From positions 1-64,000 of the forward strand of contig JAUJOK010000007.1 in NCBI GenBank assembly GCA_030447685.1: 64,000 bases of DNA. The letters are read 5' to 3'. How positions within the stretch are numbered: the stretch's first letter is position 1; each line of letters opens with the position of its first letter. This stretch comes from Armatimonadaceae bacterium. Lineage in GTDB: Bacteria > Armatimonadota > Armatimonadia > Armatimonadales > Armatimonadaceae. A program made the position numbers and the translations under genes. Below are positions 26,857 through 40,960 of the stretch, one piece after another. The notes beneath the pieces were generated by a model. That model did not search any database and was not told the origin of the DNA. It saw only the letters and a list, made by a program, of their open reading frames with translations.

Positions 26857-27108
26857 ATGCAGACGATGCTCAGCGTCGCCGAAGTCGCCGCGCAGGGTGA
26901 GGCCGTATACGACGCCAAGATAAAGCGGGACGAAGAGACGTACCGGAGCCAGTTCGCGCTCATTGAGCCGGAATCCGGCGATTTCGAGATCGCTGCCGAC
27001 GAGGAAGCCGCGGCGCTGCGGCTCGAAGCGCGTCATCCGGGCCGTGTGTTCTACGTCAAGAAGATCGGCTTCGCCGCCTCCGAGTTCGTGGGCGGCGCAT
27101 CCGCGTGA
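26857..27108 (+). CDS. Small partner of the aspartic protease gene
   Basis: An 83-residue acidic protein, SVAEVAAQGEAVYDAKIKRD at the start and a C-terminal strand HPGRVFYVKKIGF. I do not know the family. Its stop TGA overlaps the next GTG start, so the two are co-translated. A GGGAG about 9 bases upstream and a TACAAT near 26833 give it its own expression signals. The paired layout suggests a regulatory or substrate relation to the protease. Confidence 0.6.
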   Translation: MQTMLSVAEVAAQGEAVYDAKIKRDEETYRSQFALIEPESGDFEIAADEEAAALRLEARHPGRVFYVKKIGFAASEFVGGASA

Positions 27109-27473
27109 TTACCGGCTCGGTCGATCCATGGCGTCAGGCCGTGGTGCATCTGGTGGTTCGCGGCCCGCAGGGTCAGGAGGCGACCCTGGAGGTCCTGGTG
27201 GATACCGGTTATGAAGGGCCTCTCACCCTGCCCGCCGCGCGGATTGCCGCGCTGGGCCTGCGGCTTCGGCGTGTCCGCCGCGTGATGGTGGCGGACGGCT
27301 CGCTGGTAGATGTCCCGGTACATGAAGGGCGTATTCTTTGGAACGGCGAAGAGCGACCGGTGATGATCCGCGCGCTCGGAGATCAGCCGCTGCCGGGCAT
27401 AGCGCTGCTGCTTGGCTGTCGGCTCCAGGTGGACGTGGTAGACGGCGGCGTCACTGTTGAGCCGCTTAAATAA
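27105..27473 (+). CDS. Retroviral-type (clan AA) aspartic protease, AF_0612-like
   Basis: A 122-residue single-domain protein with one active-site motif LVDTGYEGPLTLP (about residue 32), the flap region and the hydrophobic-hydrophobic-Gly end (IALLLGCRL). Clan AA proteases of this size act as homodimers, each chain giving one Asp. GTG start, overlapping the upstream gene by 4 bases. No membrane segment, so cytoplasmic. A target is not evident. Confidence 0.75.
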   Translation: MITGSVDPWRQAVVHLVVRGPQGQEATLEVLVDTGYEGPLTLPAARIAALGLRLRRVRRVMVADGSLVDVPVHEGRILWNGEERPVMIRALGDQPLPGIALLLGCRLQVDVVDGGVTVEPLK

Positions 27474-27500
27474 AAACAAGGATAATGGAAGACTACAACT

Positions 27501-28601
27501 ATGGCAGACTCAAGCACCAGCGGCGATCTTTTCGTCTATGTCGGTACCTATGCGCCCGCGCAAAGCGAGGCGATTCACCTGTATCGCATGAGCCTCTCTT
27601 CCGGCGCGCTGGAGCGTGTCGGCGGGGTGTCCGGGGTGGATAATCCCTCGTTCCTGGCAATTGATGCCGAGCGCCGCCGCCTGTTCGCCGTGTGCGAGGT
27701 GGGTCAGGTCGGCGGCAGGCCCGGCGGGGGCATCAGCGCCTTCTCGCTGGACCCGCAAACCGGGACGCCGACGTTATTAAATCAGCAGTCTTCCGGCGGG
27801 GGCGGGCCGTGCCATCTGACCGTGGACAAAACAGGCCGCTTCGTTCTGGCCGCCAACTACGGAGGAGGCAGCGTTTGCATTCTTCCCGTACACGCCGATG
27901 GGCAGCTTGGCGAGGCAACTGATTTCGTTCAGCATGAAGGCTCCAGCGTCAACCCGCAGCGGCAGCGTGAGCCGCATGCGCACTCCATCAATCTTGACCC
28001 GAACAACTCGTATGCCTTTGCCGCCGACCTGGGCCTGGACAAGATAATGATCTACCGGCTCGACTCGCTCCAGGGAAAACTGATTCCCGGCGATGAGCGC
28101 TGGGCATCCGTCAAAGCCGGGGCCGGGCCGCGCCACTTCACCTTTCATCCCGGCGGCGGCTACGCCTATGTCATCAACGAACTGGATAACACGGTCACTG
28201 CCTTTGTCTACGAGGGTGGGACGGGGACGCTGCGGGAGATTCAGACCATTTCGACGCTGCCGGACGGCTTCACGGGAAAAAGCCACTGCGCGGAAGTCCT
28301 CGTCTCCCCGTCGGGCCGCTTTTTGTACGGCTCCAACCGGGGCCACGACAGCATCGCTATTTTCGAGATCGACGAGAAGACCGGCAAACTGACGCCGCGC
28401 GGCCATGAGCCTACACAGGGCAAGAATCCGCGCAACTTCTCCATCGACCCGACGGGCGCGTTCCTGCTCGCCGCCAATCAGGACACCGGCAACATCGTCA
28501 CCTTCCGCATCGACCCGCAAGCCGGAACGCTCACGCCCACCGGACAGACTATCGAGGTTCCCAAGCCGGTGTGCATCAAGATGATGCCTGCCTCGGTATG
28601 A
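27501..28601 (+). CDS. Lactonase family beta-propeller protein (6-phosphogluconolactonase-like)
   Basis: A 366-residue seven-bladed propeller of the PgL/YbhE family, members of which hydrolyse 6-phosphogluconolactone in the pentose phosphate route. Blades start with YVGTYAPAQSEAIHLY and repeat GRFVLAANYGGGSV, PHAHSINLDPNN, GPRHFTFHPGGGYAYVINEL and GRFLYGSNRGHDSI. The conserved His/Arg cluster in EPHAHS and GPRHF is retained. No signal peptide. A terminator follows. The substrate is a family inference; some members are lactonases of other sugars. Confidence 0.88.
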   Translation: MADSSTSGDLFVYVGTYAPAQSEAIHLYRMSLSSGALERVGGVSGVDNPSFLAIDAERRRLFAVCEVGQVGGRPGGGISAFSLDPQTGTPTLLNQQSSGGGGPCHLTVDKTGRFVLAANYGGGSVCILPVHADGQLGEATDFVQHEGSSVNPQRQREPHAHSINLDPNNSYAFAADLGLDKIMIYRLDSLQGKLIPGDERWASVKAGAGPRHFTFHPGGGYAYVINELDNTVTAFVYEGGTGTLREIQTISTLPDGFTGKSHCAEVLVSPSGRFLYGSNRGHDSIAIFEIDEKTGKLTPRGHEPTQGKNPRNFSIDPTGAFLLAANQDTGNIVTFRIDPQAGTLTPTGQTIEVPKPVCIKMMPASV

Positions 28602-28684
28602 ACCTGATGGATTGAGCCGTATAAGAGGTCATCAAGGAGTTTTCCGTGAATAGGCGGCAGTTGCGCCCGCCGTCGGCAACATTG

Positions 28685-28726
28685 ACCGGGACGCGAGGCA
28701 TTGGCTTCTTCGCGTCCCGGTTTTTT
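28685..28726 (+). terminator. Intrinsic terminator after the lactonase gene
   Basis: Arms ACCGGGACGCG (28685-28695) and CGCGTCCCGGT (28711-28721) followed by T6. The clp gene converges from the other side and ends just beyond. Confidence 0.85.
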
Positions 28727-28728
28727 GT

Positions 28729-31203
<2,475 letters not shown>

Positions 31204-31237
31204 TGTATTTACTCTCCGTCCGCTTCTCTATTTTGTT

Positions 31238-31618
31238 TTACGCTTTTCGCAGTTCCCGCAGGCGCTGCTCCATTTCCCGCTTCATCGCTTCCTGCCGCTC
31301 GTCCATCTCGCGCTGCATATTTTCCATGCGCTCCAGCAGGCGCATAATCACTTCGACGCCTGCTAAGTTGACGCCCATATCCTGCGTGTACCGTTGTATC
31401 TGGCGCAGTCGCTCGATGTCCCGGTTCGAGTACAGGCGGTTCTTGCCCACTCGCTTGGGAGTGATAAGACCCAGCTTTTCGTACATACGCAGCGTTTGCG
31501 GATGGATCGGTTCGGTAGGCTTGTCCGGGCGTACCAGCCGCGCCGCGATGGAAATCGTGTAGAGCGGTTCGTCTCCTTCGGATCTTCTCATCATCTCTTC
31601 CTCGAACATTCGTCTCAT
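31238..31618 (-). CDS. hspR: HspR, MerR-family heat-shock repressor
   Basis: A 126-residue repressor that binds HAIR operators with DnaK as co-repressor. The MerR helix-turn-helix reads IAARLV with [18 protein letters not shown] and [15 protein letters not shown]. The C-terminal coiled coil ([19 protein letters not shown]) gives dimerisation. Several ATGs are possible; a GAGGAAGAG before the MMRRSEGDE start (about 31594) makes the shorter form attractive. It lies between dnaJ and the clp gene in one operon. A matching operator is seen before dnaK at 35490-35510. Confidence 0.9.
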   Translation of the reverse strand: MRRMFEEEMMRRSEGDEPLYTISIAARLVRPDKPTEPIHPQTLRMYEKLGLITPKRVGKNRLYSNRDIERLRQIQRYTQDMGVNLAGVEVIMRLLERMENMQREMDERQEAMKREMEQRLRELRKA

Positions 31619-31633
31619 TTGCTCTGCCTGGCC

Positions 31634-32812
31634 TTATGCTGCCACGCCCTCGCCTTTGTGCAGGCGCGACAGTTCTGTCAGCAGGTCGCGCTCGCGGGCG
31701 GAAAGGGTTTTGGGAACGGTTATTTTGGCACGCGCATACAGATCGCCCGTGCCGCCGCCGCGCAGCCGGGGCATTCCCTGGCCACCCAGGCGGAATGTCT
31801 GGCCGCTTTGCGTCCCGGCGGGCAGGTTCATGGTCAGGCGCGTCCCTTTGAGCGTCGGCACCTTCGCTTCGCCGCCGAGCGCCGCGTCGGTATAGGGCAC
31901 GGGAACGTCCACATACAGGTCGTCGCCTTTGCGCTCGAACATCGGGTGCGGCTCGATATGGACGGCGAGATACAGATCGCCCGCGCCGCCCGGCCCACCC
32001 GCGCCCTGACCCGCCAGCCGTATGCGCTGCCCTTCGCTGACCCCTGCCGGGATCTTGACCTCGACACGCCGCGATTTTTCCACCTGCCCCGCGCCCCGGC
32101 AGGTCGGGCAGTTTTCCAGGTCGGTCTGTCCGGTGCCGCCGCACATATCGCAGACGCCGCCCATGCCTAAAAAGCCGCGGCCCTGTTTGCCGGTCCCGGC
32201 GCAGGCCGGGCAGGTATGCGAGGTTCCCGTGGAGCGAACGCCCTGCCCGCGACAGGCCGCGCACGCTTCCGGCACGGACAGGCTCAGGCTGCGCGTCGCG
32301 CCCGCATAGGCGTCTTCCAGCGAGACCGTCAGGCTCGCCTCGGTGTCCGGGCCGCGCTGCGGGGCCTGCGTCCGCGTTCGCATCCGTGGCCCAGCGCCGC
32401 CGCCGCGCCCGCCCCGGCCTGTCTCCATGTCGCCGAACAGCGTCGCGAACAGATCGCCCAGGTCCGCGCCGCCGCCGCCGCCGATGTCCACACGGAACCC
32501 TTCGGGGAAGCCGCCGCCGTAACCACCCGGCGCACCCGCGCCGCCGGGGAAGCCGCCACCGCCGCCGCCGCCCTGCGAGTACATCTTCCACTGGTCGCCG
32601 AACTGATCGTATTTGCGGCGCTTGTCCGCGTCGGAAAGCACCTCGTAAGCTTCAGAGATGTCTTTGAACTTTTCTTCCGCCGCCTTGTCGTTCGGGTTGA
32701 CGTCCGGGTGGTATTTGCGCGCGAGCTTTCGGTAGGCGGATTTGATGTCTTTCTCGCCAGCGTTTTTTTCGACGCCCAGTAACTTATAATAATCTTTGTA
32801 GCTCGGTCCCAT
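31634..32812 (-). CDS. dnaJ: Chaperone DnaJ
   Basis: A 392-residue type I Hsp40 that delivers clients to DnaK and triggers its ATPase. The J domain has [15 protein letters not shown] and the HPD tripeptide in [11 protein letters not shown] long Gly-rich region follows, then four zinc-binding CxxCxGxG repeats ([32 protein letters not shown]) and the two beta-barrel substrate domains. GGGGAG lies 6 bases before the ATG at 32812, favouring it over an upstream in-frame ATG at 32863. First gene of the dnaJ-hspR-clp operon; no grpE nearby. Confidence 0.95.
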   Translation of the reverse strand: MGPSYKDYYKLLGVEKNAGEKDIKSAYRKLARKYHPDVNPNDKAAEEKFKDISEAYEVLSDADKRRKYDQFGDQWKMYSQGGGGGGGFPGGAGAPGGYGGGFPEGFRVDIGGGGGADLGDLFATLFGDMETGRGGRGGGAGPRMRTRTQAPQRGPDTEASLTVSLEDAYAGATRSLSLSVPEACAACRGQGVRSTGTSHTCPACAGTGKQGRGFLGMGGVCDMCGGTGQTDLENCPTCRGAGQVEKSRRVEVKIPAGVSEGQRIRLAGQGAGGPGGAGDLYLAVHIEPHPMFERKGDDLYVDVPVPYTDAALGGEAKVPTLKGTRLTMNLPAGTQSGQTFRLGGQGMPRLRGGGTGDLYARAKITVPKTLSARERDLLTELSRLHKGEGVAA

Positions 32813-32897
32813 GTCGTTCTCCCCGGTCGCCGTTCTCGCGGCGGAATCAAATCTGTCACTCACTCCACTTTAGCGTAATAATGTAATATGGGCGGAC

Positions 32898-32927
32898 GAA
32901 AAAGGGGTTCCGCAGAACCCCTTTTTC
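32898..32927. terminator. Bidirectional intrinsic terminator after hsp20
   Basis: Perfect 13-base arms 32898-32910 and 32915-32927 around CGCA, with A5 and T5 at the ends. It separates hsp20 from the dnaJ operon. Confidence 0.93.
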
Positions 32928-32935
32928 GTTTACGG

Positions 32936-33400
32936 TTAACCGGCACTGACCTGCACCTTCCGGGGTTTGGTATCCTCGGACTTGGGCAAATGAACCTCCA
33001 GAACGCCGTCGCGATAGCTCGCGGTCACGGCATCGAACTGCACCGGCACGCCCAGCGTGAACGAGCGCTGGAATCGTCCGTAGGAACGCTCGACGCGCAC
33101 GAAGTTCTCCTTGCGCTCTTCGTTCTCGAACTTGCGCTCGCCGCGCAGGGTGAGCGTATCACCCGTCAGTTCGATGTCGATGTCTTCCTGCTTCATGCCG
33201 GGAAGCTCGGCGCGCAGGACGATCTCATTCTGCGTCTCGGCCACATCCACCGCCGGAGACCAGACGCGGCCCGCCGGGCCGTTCGCCTGGGTCATCGCCG
33301 AAGGGCGCTCACCGGTGTTGTTATAGCCCTCGAACAAACGGTTTACTTCGTTCTGAAGTCGATCCAGTTCGCGGAACGGATCGAAGCGTACAATCGCCAT
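32936..33400 (-). CDS. Hsp20 small heat-shock protein
   Basis: A 154-residue alpha-crystallin-family holdase. N-terminal MAIVRFDPFRELDRLQNEVNRLF, the alpha-crystallin domain from about 47 to 140 with VDVAETQNEIVLRAELPG, the GVLEVHLPK strand, and a short tail. The tail lacks the usual IxI motif (it reads KVQVSAG), which may change oligomer assembly. CGGAGG precedes the ATG. It lies downstream of dnaK, separated by 161 bases with a C/T-rich hairpin. Confidence 0.93.
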   Translation of the reverse strand: MAIVRFDPFRELDRLQNEVNRLFEGYNNTGERPSAMTQANGPAGRVWSPAVDVAETQNEIVLRAELPGMKQEDIDIELTGDTLTLRGERKFENEERKENFVRVERSYGRFQRSFTLGVPVQFDAVTASYRDGVLEVHLPKSEDTKPRKVQVSAG

Positions 33401-33456
33401 TGTCGTTTTTCCTCCGTTGTGTGTTTTGGTGGTTGATTTACTGCCCTCCCCCCCGG

Positions 33457-33485
33457 CCCCCTCTCCCCAGCTTGGGGAGAGGGGG
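33457..33485. repeat. C/T-rich hairpin between dnaK and hsp20
   Basis: Arms CCCCCTCTCCCCA (33457-33469) and its exact complement (33473-33485) with a GCT loop. Similar composition to the palindrome at 8735-8794. It may attenuate read-through from dnaK into hsp20 or be a copy of a dispersed repeat. Confidence 0.75.
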
Positions 33486-33561
33486 AGAAAGAGGTAGGGG
33501 CGTTGCTTGCTGCGTCCTCTGCTTTGGTACCCCCATTATTGGGGGCGGAGGGGGCCAGATG

Positions 33562-35442
<1,881 letters not shown>

Positions 35443-35480
35443 TTAAAATCGTTTTCGATCCAAATTCCTTCGACATTTTG

Positions 35481-35510
35481 TTTATACCATATGAGTGTAT
35501 TAGTGTCAAG
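35481..35510 (-). promoter_or_regulatory. dnaK promoter with overlapping HAIR-like HspR operator
   Basis: On the minus strand TTGACA (35504-35509), a 17-base spacer, then TATAAA (35481-35486). Overlapping it is CTTGACA-N7-ACTCATA (35490-35510), a degenerate form of the HspR operator CTTGAGT-N7-ACTCAAG: 5 of 7 bases match in each arm and the 7-base spacing is exact. Confidence 0.75.
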
Positions 35511-35586
35511 TGTCTTCATGAATTTTTTCGAACAGGCCGTAATCGGTTGTTCCGGTGCGACGCGGGTCAATAGTTCAGCGGGCGCG

Positions 35587-35592
35587 GTATAA
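35587..35592 (+). promoter_or_regulatory. -10 box of the htrA-like gene
   Basis: Perfect TATAAT, 35 bases before the ATG at 35628. At 17 bases upstream the hexamer is GGGTCA, a poor -35. Confidence 0.55.
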
Positions 35593-35627
35593 TAAAATCC
35601 ATCCCTAAAGATCGTGTACCACCTTTT

Positions 35628-36854
35628 ATGAGAAAACTCTTCGGCTACGTCTTTATCTTCGTGCTGGGCTTTCTGGCCTGCGCGGTGATCCTGCGCACTT
35701 CGGGCGCGGGAATCTATAACGGCGGGGCGACGGCGCGCGGGCGCGAGACGATCAACCAGGCGCTGCGCCAGCCGCCGCGTCCGCGCCCCACGCTCGTCAA
35801 CTCCTCCGCCGTGGCCGATGCCGCCGCCAAGGTGGAACCGGCGGTCGTCAATATCGATATTCAGGGGCGTCAGGGCGGTGGCGGGTTGCGCGGGCTGCTG
35901 CCGGGCGGGTACCGGGGCATCGAAGGCTCCGGGTCGGGAATCATTCTTTCCGGCGACGGCTACGTCGTGACGAATAATCATGTCGTCGCGCCGATAGCGG
36001 AGCGGGGTGGTCAGATCCGCATCACGCTCGCCAACGGCAAGATTTTCACCAATGCGCGGATTGTCGGTCGGGACCCGCGCTCCGACCTGGCCGTACTCAA
36101 GATAGACGGCGTCAATGGCCTTCCCGCCGCGACGCTGGGCGACTCCGAAAAGCTGCGGGTGGGGGACTGGGCGATTGCGGTCGGCAATCCGCTGGGCTTC
36201 AACTCCAGCGTGACGCTGGGAATTGTCTCCGCGCTGAATCGGCGCAACTTCCGCAACGACAACGAGGCGCTGGATAAGGTCATTCAGACCGATGCGGCGA
36301 TCAACCCCGGCAACTCGGGTGGGGCGCTCGCGGATATTTCCGGCCAGGTCGTAGGCATCAACACCGCGATTATCTCCCGCACCGGAACCTCTATCGGTAT
36401 CGGCTTCGCCATCCCCATCAATCAGGCGCGGCGCATCATCGATCAGTTGGTCAAGGGCGGCGAGGTAGTGCGCCCTTACCTGGGCGTGCGCTATTCCACG
36501 GTCGAAGAGGCGCGGGAGCGTGTGCGGCCCGGCGTGGTTCTGCCGGAAGACAACGAGGGAGCGGTGATTCTGGGAACCGGCGGCGAGCCTGCGGTGATTC
36601 CCAATTCGCCCGCCGACAAAGCCGGTATGCGCGAATTCGACGTTATCCGACGTATCGGCAACCGCACCGTCAACGGTATTGAGGTGGTCAAGGACGAAAT
36701 ACAAAATCACGATGTCGGCGACCGCGTGCCGCTGACCGTCCTGCGCGCGGGCCGCACCATCGAACTGACGGTGACTCTGGAACGAATGCCGCGCAGCTTT
36801 GGTGTCATGCCGCAGGAGCCGCAAAACGATCCCGAACTGTTCGAGCTGCCGTAG
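35628..36854 (+). CDS. HtrA/Deg family serine protease with PDZ domain
   Basis: A 408-residue envelope quality-control protease. One N-terminal membrane helix (about 5-25) anchors it outside the cytoplasm. The trypsin-like domain has the His in TNNHVV, Asp in DPRSDLAVLK and Ser in NPGNSGGAL. One C-terminal PDZ domain (about 285-390) has PYLGVRY and NSPADKAGMREFDVI. A single PDZ is as in DegS or DO-like S1C proteases of Gram-positives. It diverges from dnaK, so the two stress genes share an intergenic region. Confidence 0.93.
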   Translation: MRKLFGYVFIFVLGFLACAVILRTSGAGIYNGGATARGRETINQALRQPPRPRPTLVNSSAVADAAAKVEPAVVNIDIQGRQGGGGLRGLLPGGYRGIEGSGSGIILSGDGYVVTNNHVVAPIAERGGQIRITLANGKIFTNARIVGRDPRSDLAVLKIDGVNGLPAATLGDSEKLRVGDWAIAVGNPLGFNSSVTLGIVSALNRRNFRNDNEALDKVIQTDAAINPGNSGGALADISGQVVGINTAIISRTGTSIGIGFAIPINQARRIIDQLVKGGEVVRPYLGVRYSTVEEARERVRPGVVLPEDNEGAVILGTGGEPAVIPNSPADKAGMREFDVIRRIGNRTVNGIEVVKDEIQNHDVGDRVPLTVLRAGRTIELTVTLERMPRSFGVMPQEPQNDPELFELP

Positions 36855-36868
36855 CGAAAGGCTGTCCC

Positions 36869-38397
36869 ATGACCGCCGACCTGGTTCTGATGGGCGGAAA
36901 CCTGATCACGCTGGATCGAATGCGCCCCCGCGCCGCCGCCCTTGCGGTGCGCGACGGGCGCTTCGTTTTTATCGGCGACGACGCGGCGGCGCTTGCCCTG
37001 GCCGGGCCGCAGACACTGCGAATAGAACTGGGCGGACGGACGGTGGTTCCCGGCTTCTGCGATGCGCACCTGCACCTGCTCTGGTACGGCACGCAGCTAT
37101 TGCGGCAGGCCGATCTGGTGGGCAGCGCGACAATCGATGACCTGCTGACGCGCTTATCGGATCAGGCGGCGAAGACCGGGAACGGCTGGATTCAAGGGCA
37201 CGGCTTCGACCAGGACAAGCTGTCGGAAAGACGGTTCCCCACGCGCGCCGCCTGGATCGCGTCTCGAAATCGCGTCCCCTTCTTATCTCGCGAATCTGCG
37301 GCCATGCAAAGGTGGTCAACTCGGCGGCGCTGGCGCTGGTAACGGACGCGGAGCGGGCGGCGGGCGACCCGGAAATGGGCCTGTATACGGAAGGGGACGC
37401 CGCGCCTTTTCTGCGGCGCATTCCGAAGCTGACTGAGGCCGAGCAGGAAGAGGCCGCGCTCCTGGGTTGTCGCGTCGCCCTGAGAACCGGCATCACCTCT
37501 GTCCATACCCTGCTGGACACATCCGACCAGATGGGGGCGTATGCCCGGCTGCGCCGCAAGGGGAAGCTGCCCCTGCGTGTCACCGGGATGCCGCCCTATA
37601 GCAGTGTCGCCGCCCTCTGCGACCACGGGGTCAACACAACGTTCGGCGATGACTGGCTGCGCTTCGGGGCGGCGAAGCTGTTTTCCGACGGCTCGATGGG
37701 CGCACAGACAGCCCTTCTGGCCGCGCCCTACGCCGACAAGCCCGACACCTGCGGCATTCGTATCTATGACCCCGCCGATCTCAAGGCGTGCGCCGCCGAC
37801 GCGCAGACAAAGGGTTTTCAACTGGCTATCCACGCCATCGGTGACCAGGCATTGCGCGAAACACTGGATGCTGTCGAAGGCGCGCTCGGCGAAGGGAACA
37901 ATGCCGTTCACCGACACCGGATCGAACATGCTTCGCTGCTTCCGCCGGACCTGCTGCGCCGCATGGCCGATAGGCAGATTGTTGCCGTCGTGCAGCCGCA
38001 GTTCGTCCCTTCCGATGCGTGGACGCCGGACCGGGTGGGGCCGCAGCGTGCGATGTGGGCATATCCGTTCCGCAGTATGCTCCGGGCAGGCATCCCGCTG
38101 GCGCTGTCTTCCGACTGCCCGGTGGAGCGTCTGGATGGCTTTGCCTGTCTGGCGGCGGCGATGGGGCGCGCTCCGTGGTCGCCGGAGGAAACGCTGACGC
38201 CGGAGGAGGCGCTGCGTGCCTACTGCCTGGGCGGCGCGTACGCAGCCCACGCCGAGGATCGTGTCGGTTCGCTGGAAACGGGTAAGCTTGCCGACTTCGT
38301 GGTTCTCTCGGACGACCTGACCCGGCTCGATGCGAACGGCATCGGCCAGCTTCGCGCGGAACGTGTTTTCGTCGGTGGGGAAGAGGTGACGCTGTAA
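36869..38397 (+). pseudogene. Amidohydrolase of the YtcJ type, one frameshift
   Basis: A metal-dependent amidohydrolase (amidohydro_3 family). The N-terminal part has LMGGNLITLD, the metal-binding GFCDAHLHLL and WIQGHGFDQDKL. Near 37250 one base is missing in GCCGCCTGG, and RPLLISRICGHAKVVNS continues in the next frame to the usual C terminus (SSDCPVERLDGF, TGKLADFVVLSDD). One change would restore a protein of about 509 residues. The rest of this area is clean, so a sequence error is quite possible. Substrate unknown. Confidence 0.88.
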
Positions 38398-38401
38398 TGG
38401 C

Positions 38402-39331
38402 CTATGGGCGGTTCAGGAAGGCTTCCACCTCGGTGCGGGTGGGCAGAGCAGGCTGCGCGCCCCGGCGGGTGACGGACAGGGCGGCGGCGGCGTTCGCGAA
38501 ACGAACGGCATCGCGCAGTGAGCGACCCGCCGCGAATTCCACCGCCAGCGCGCCGGTAAAGCAGTCGCCCGCCGCCACCGTATCCACGGCAGAAACCCGA
38601 AAGCCGTGCACATGCTCCACGCCGTCCGGGGTCGCTATAACGGCACCGGCGGCCCCCAAGGTCATCACCGCCGCGCCGACGCCGCTTTCGAGCAGCGCAG
38701 CGGCCAGGCTGGTCGGTGCGTCGGTTTCCTCCTCTGCACGGTTCAAAATGCGCTGCGCTTCCCCTTCGTTCGGCGTCAGCACCGTAATCCGCTCCAGCAG
38801 ATCGGGGGGCAGGGGACGGGCGGGAGCGGGGTTCAGGAGGACGGGAATCCGGCGGGCATCGGCGGCCTCGACCGCGCGTATCGCCGTTTCCAGCGGTATC
38901 TCCAGCGAAACCACTACCGCCTGCGCCGCATCGAAGGCCGGGGCGGCGGCGTCAACATCTTCCGGCGACAGCAGCGCGTTCGCGCCCGGAGCCACGACGA
39001 TGGCGTTCTCGCCGGTCGCCTCGTTGACCGCGATCAGGGCGACGCCGGACGCCGCGCCGGGCGTGGCGATCACGTAACGCGTATCCAGCCCCTCCCGCAC
39101 GAATCCGGCGACGGCGTTTTCACCGAAGGCATCCTCACCCACACGTGCGACAAATGTCACCACGCCGCCCAGACGCGCCGCCGCCACCGCCTGATTGGCT
39201 CCCTTGCCCCCGGCCACGGTTGCCAGCGCGCCGCCCAGCACCGTCTCGCCCGGCGCGGGGATACGGTCGACGCCGACCACTAAGTCTGTGTTCGTGCTGC
39301 CGACCACAACGATACGCGGCCCGTTTGTCAT
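38402..39331 (-). CDS. rbsK: Ribokinase (PfkB family)
   Basis: A 309-residue sugar kinase that phosphorylates ribose at O5 before it enters the pentose phosphate route. It has the N-terminal VVVGSTNTDLVVGVDR, GGKGANQAVAAARLG (PfkB signature 1), the LNPAPA and LTPNEGEA blocks typical of ribokinase, and the C-terminal signature DTVAAGDCFTGALA with the catalytic Asp. Converges with the amidohydrolase gene. No ribose transporter is adjacent. Ribokinase is preferred over other PfkB sugars from LTPNE and the AAGD motif. Confidence 0.9.
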   Translation of the reverse strand: MTNGPRIVVVGSTNTDLVVGVDRIPAPGETVLGGALATVAGGKGANQAVAAARLGGVVTFVARVGEDAFGENAVAGFVREGLDTRYVIATPGAASGVALIAVNEATGENAIVVAPGANALLSPEDVDAAAPAFDAAQAVVVSLEIPLETAIRAVEAADARRIPVLLNPAPARPLPPDLLERITVLTPNEGEAQRILNRAEEETDAPTSLAAALLESGVGAAVMTLGAAGAVIATPDGVEHVHGFRVSAVDTVAAGDCFTGALAVEFAAGRSLRDAVRFANAAAALSVTRRGAQPALPTRTEVEAFLNRP

Positions 39332-39539
39332 TGTTTCAAAGCCTTTTTATTCATACCACTCCATGACTTTAGCATTCGATATAACGACCCGGCGATGTCG
39401 CGGAAGCGGTAGGTGTCAACGCGCAAGAATACCGCCGCTTTACCAGAACCGCCGTCTGGTATAGCCAATAACGGCATGATCGTCCCAAATGCAGGCGCAG
39501 GCATACGCGCCACAAAGACGCAGCCAGCGATGTCACCAG

Positions 39540-40575
39540 GGGCCGAAGCGCACCACCGCCTTGATCGGCGCGTTTTTATCGGGCTTATCGGAACGAGCGG
39601 ATGCTATCGGGCGAACCGCCGGCAGGATTTGGAAACTTCCGGCTGTTTCCCGCGGTCGGCGCGGTTACCGACCGTTTTCGGACTCTCAACAAGACGCGCG
39701 GACGCCGTTCACCTTCTGCTGGTTGCCGGGGTCAACGATGGCGGCGCAAACCGTGCTCTGGCGCTGGCCTACAAAAACAGCCTTATCGAGCGCGGGCGTC
39801 TGGCGGCGAGTCTTCCCAAATCCAACCGGCGGCAATGGCGGCGCTGCGTGATTCGCGTTTTTGTCGGGTCGGAACGAGCGGACGCTGGCGCAGGATTTGG
39901 AAGATTTCCGCCTCTTTATCGGGGACCACTGGTTTCATCTTCTGCTGGACAAGGGGGCTGGGCGGCGCAAACGCGCTCGCGCTGGGTGCGCACACAGCCG
40001 TAGGCGGCGGATACGCGCGGCGCTGGCTCGCGACGGCGTTCGCCGTCTGTTCGAGGCCGCTGGAAATCGCCTGTGACCGCGGCGGCGCGGTTTGCGCGAC
40101 CCCCGCGGTCTGCGCGACCGGGCCGCTGCGCCTGCTGTACGATCTGGGGTTGCGTCGCGGCGAGGTGGTGGCGCTCGATGTTGCCGATGTCGATCTGGTG
40201 CGGGGCACGGTCGCGGTAATAAGCAAGGAAGCAGCCAGAAATTCTGATGGCTCTGCCCGCGCCGACACAGGCGGCGCTTGCCGGGTGGCTGGCGGAGCGT
40301 GCGCCCAGCAGCGGCGGCGGCCCGTTGTTCACGAATTTTGACCCGCTGAATAAAGGCAAGGGCCGGTTGACGGGTCACAGTCTGTACCGGATCGTGCGTG
40401 ATCTGGGCGAGAAAGCCGGGGTCAAGGTGCGCCCGCACGGCCTTCGTGCGCGGCGATAACCCAGGCATGTATCCTCGCCCAGGCAGAAAGTATCGCTCTG
40501 GAGGAGATTCTGGACTTTTCCCGCCACAAGGATGTCAAGACCCTGATGATTTACCGCGACCGCGAGCGCAACGTC
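39540..40575 (+). pseudogene. Tyrosine recombinase (integrase) relic with duplicated N-terminal part
   Basis: Fragments of a phage-type integrase in several frames. The N-terminal SAM-like part is seen twice: about 39565-39800 (FGNFRLF, ALAYKNSLIERG) and about 39855-39970 (QDLEDFRLFIGDHWFHLLL). The catalytic domain has LYDLGLRRGEVVALDVADVDL with the first Arg, then LPAPTQAALAGWLAE, GHSLYRIVRDLG, VRPHGLR with His and Arg, and near the end LDFSRHKDVKTLMIYRD with His and the Tyr nucleophile. Frameshifts lie near 40230, 40450 and elsewhere. Confidence 0.8.
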
Positions 40576-40960
40576 CAGGTCTCCTCTCTTCTCTTATCGC
40601 CGACGTGTGGCCGGACGCCGCGCCGCGCTGCGCCGCGCCGGGAGGCAGTAAATCCGAAGCACTGCAGTTCCTCGCTTGGGCAAAGCTCGTTCTTCGGATG
40701 GAACAACGGGACGTGCCCCCTCAGCCGTCCATCATTACAGATACGGCTTGTCTCTCCTTTTTTCCGTCTGCCTTCGCTGTGTTCGTAAATGAAGATTATC
40801 AAACACGGCGGACGGACATGCCTTCGCTCCACTTGATTCCGTTGTCTGACTCCTTCGATCCCGTATTTTGAAATTCTTTTTCTTATGGTAACGCAGGAAA
40901 ATCAGCATAAAAACAAATAACAAAACGACAATTGAAACAGAAATGGCAAGGATAACATAA

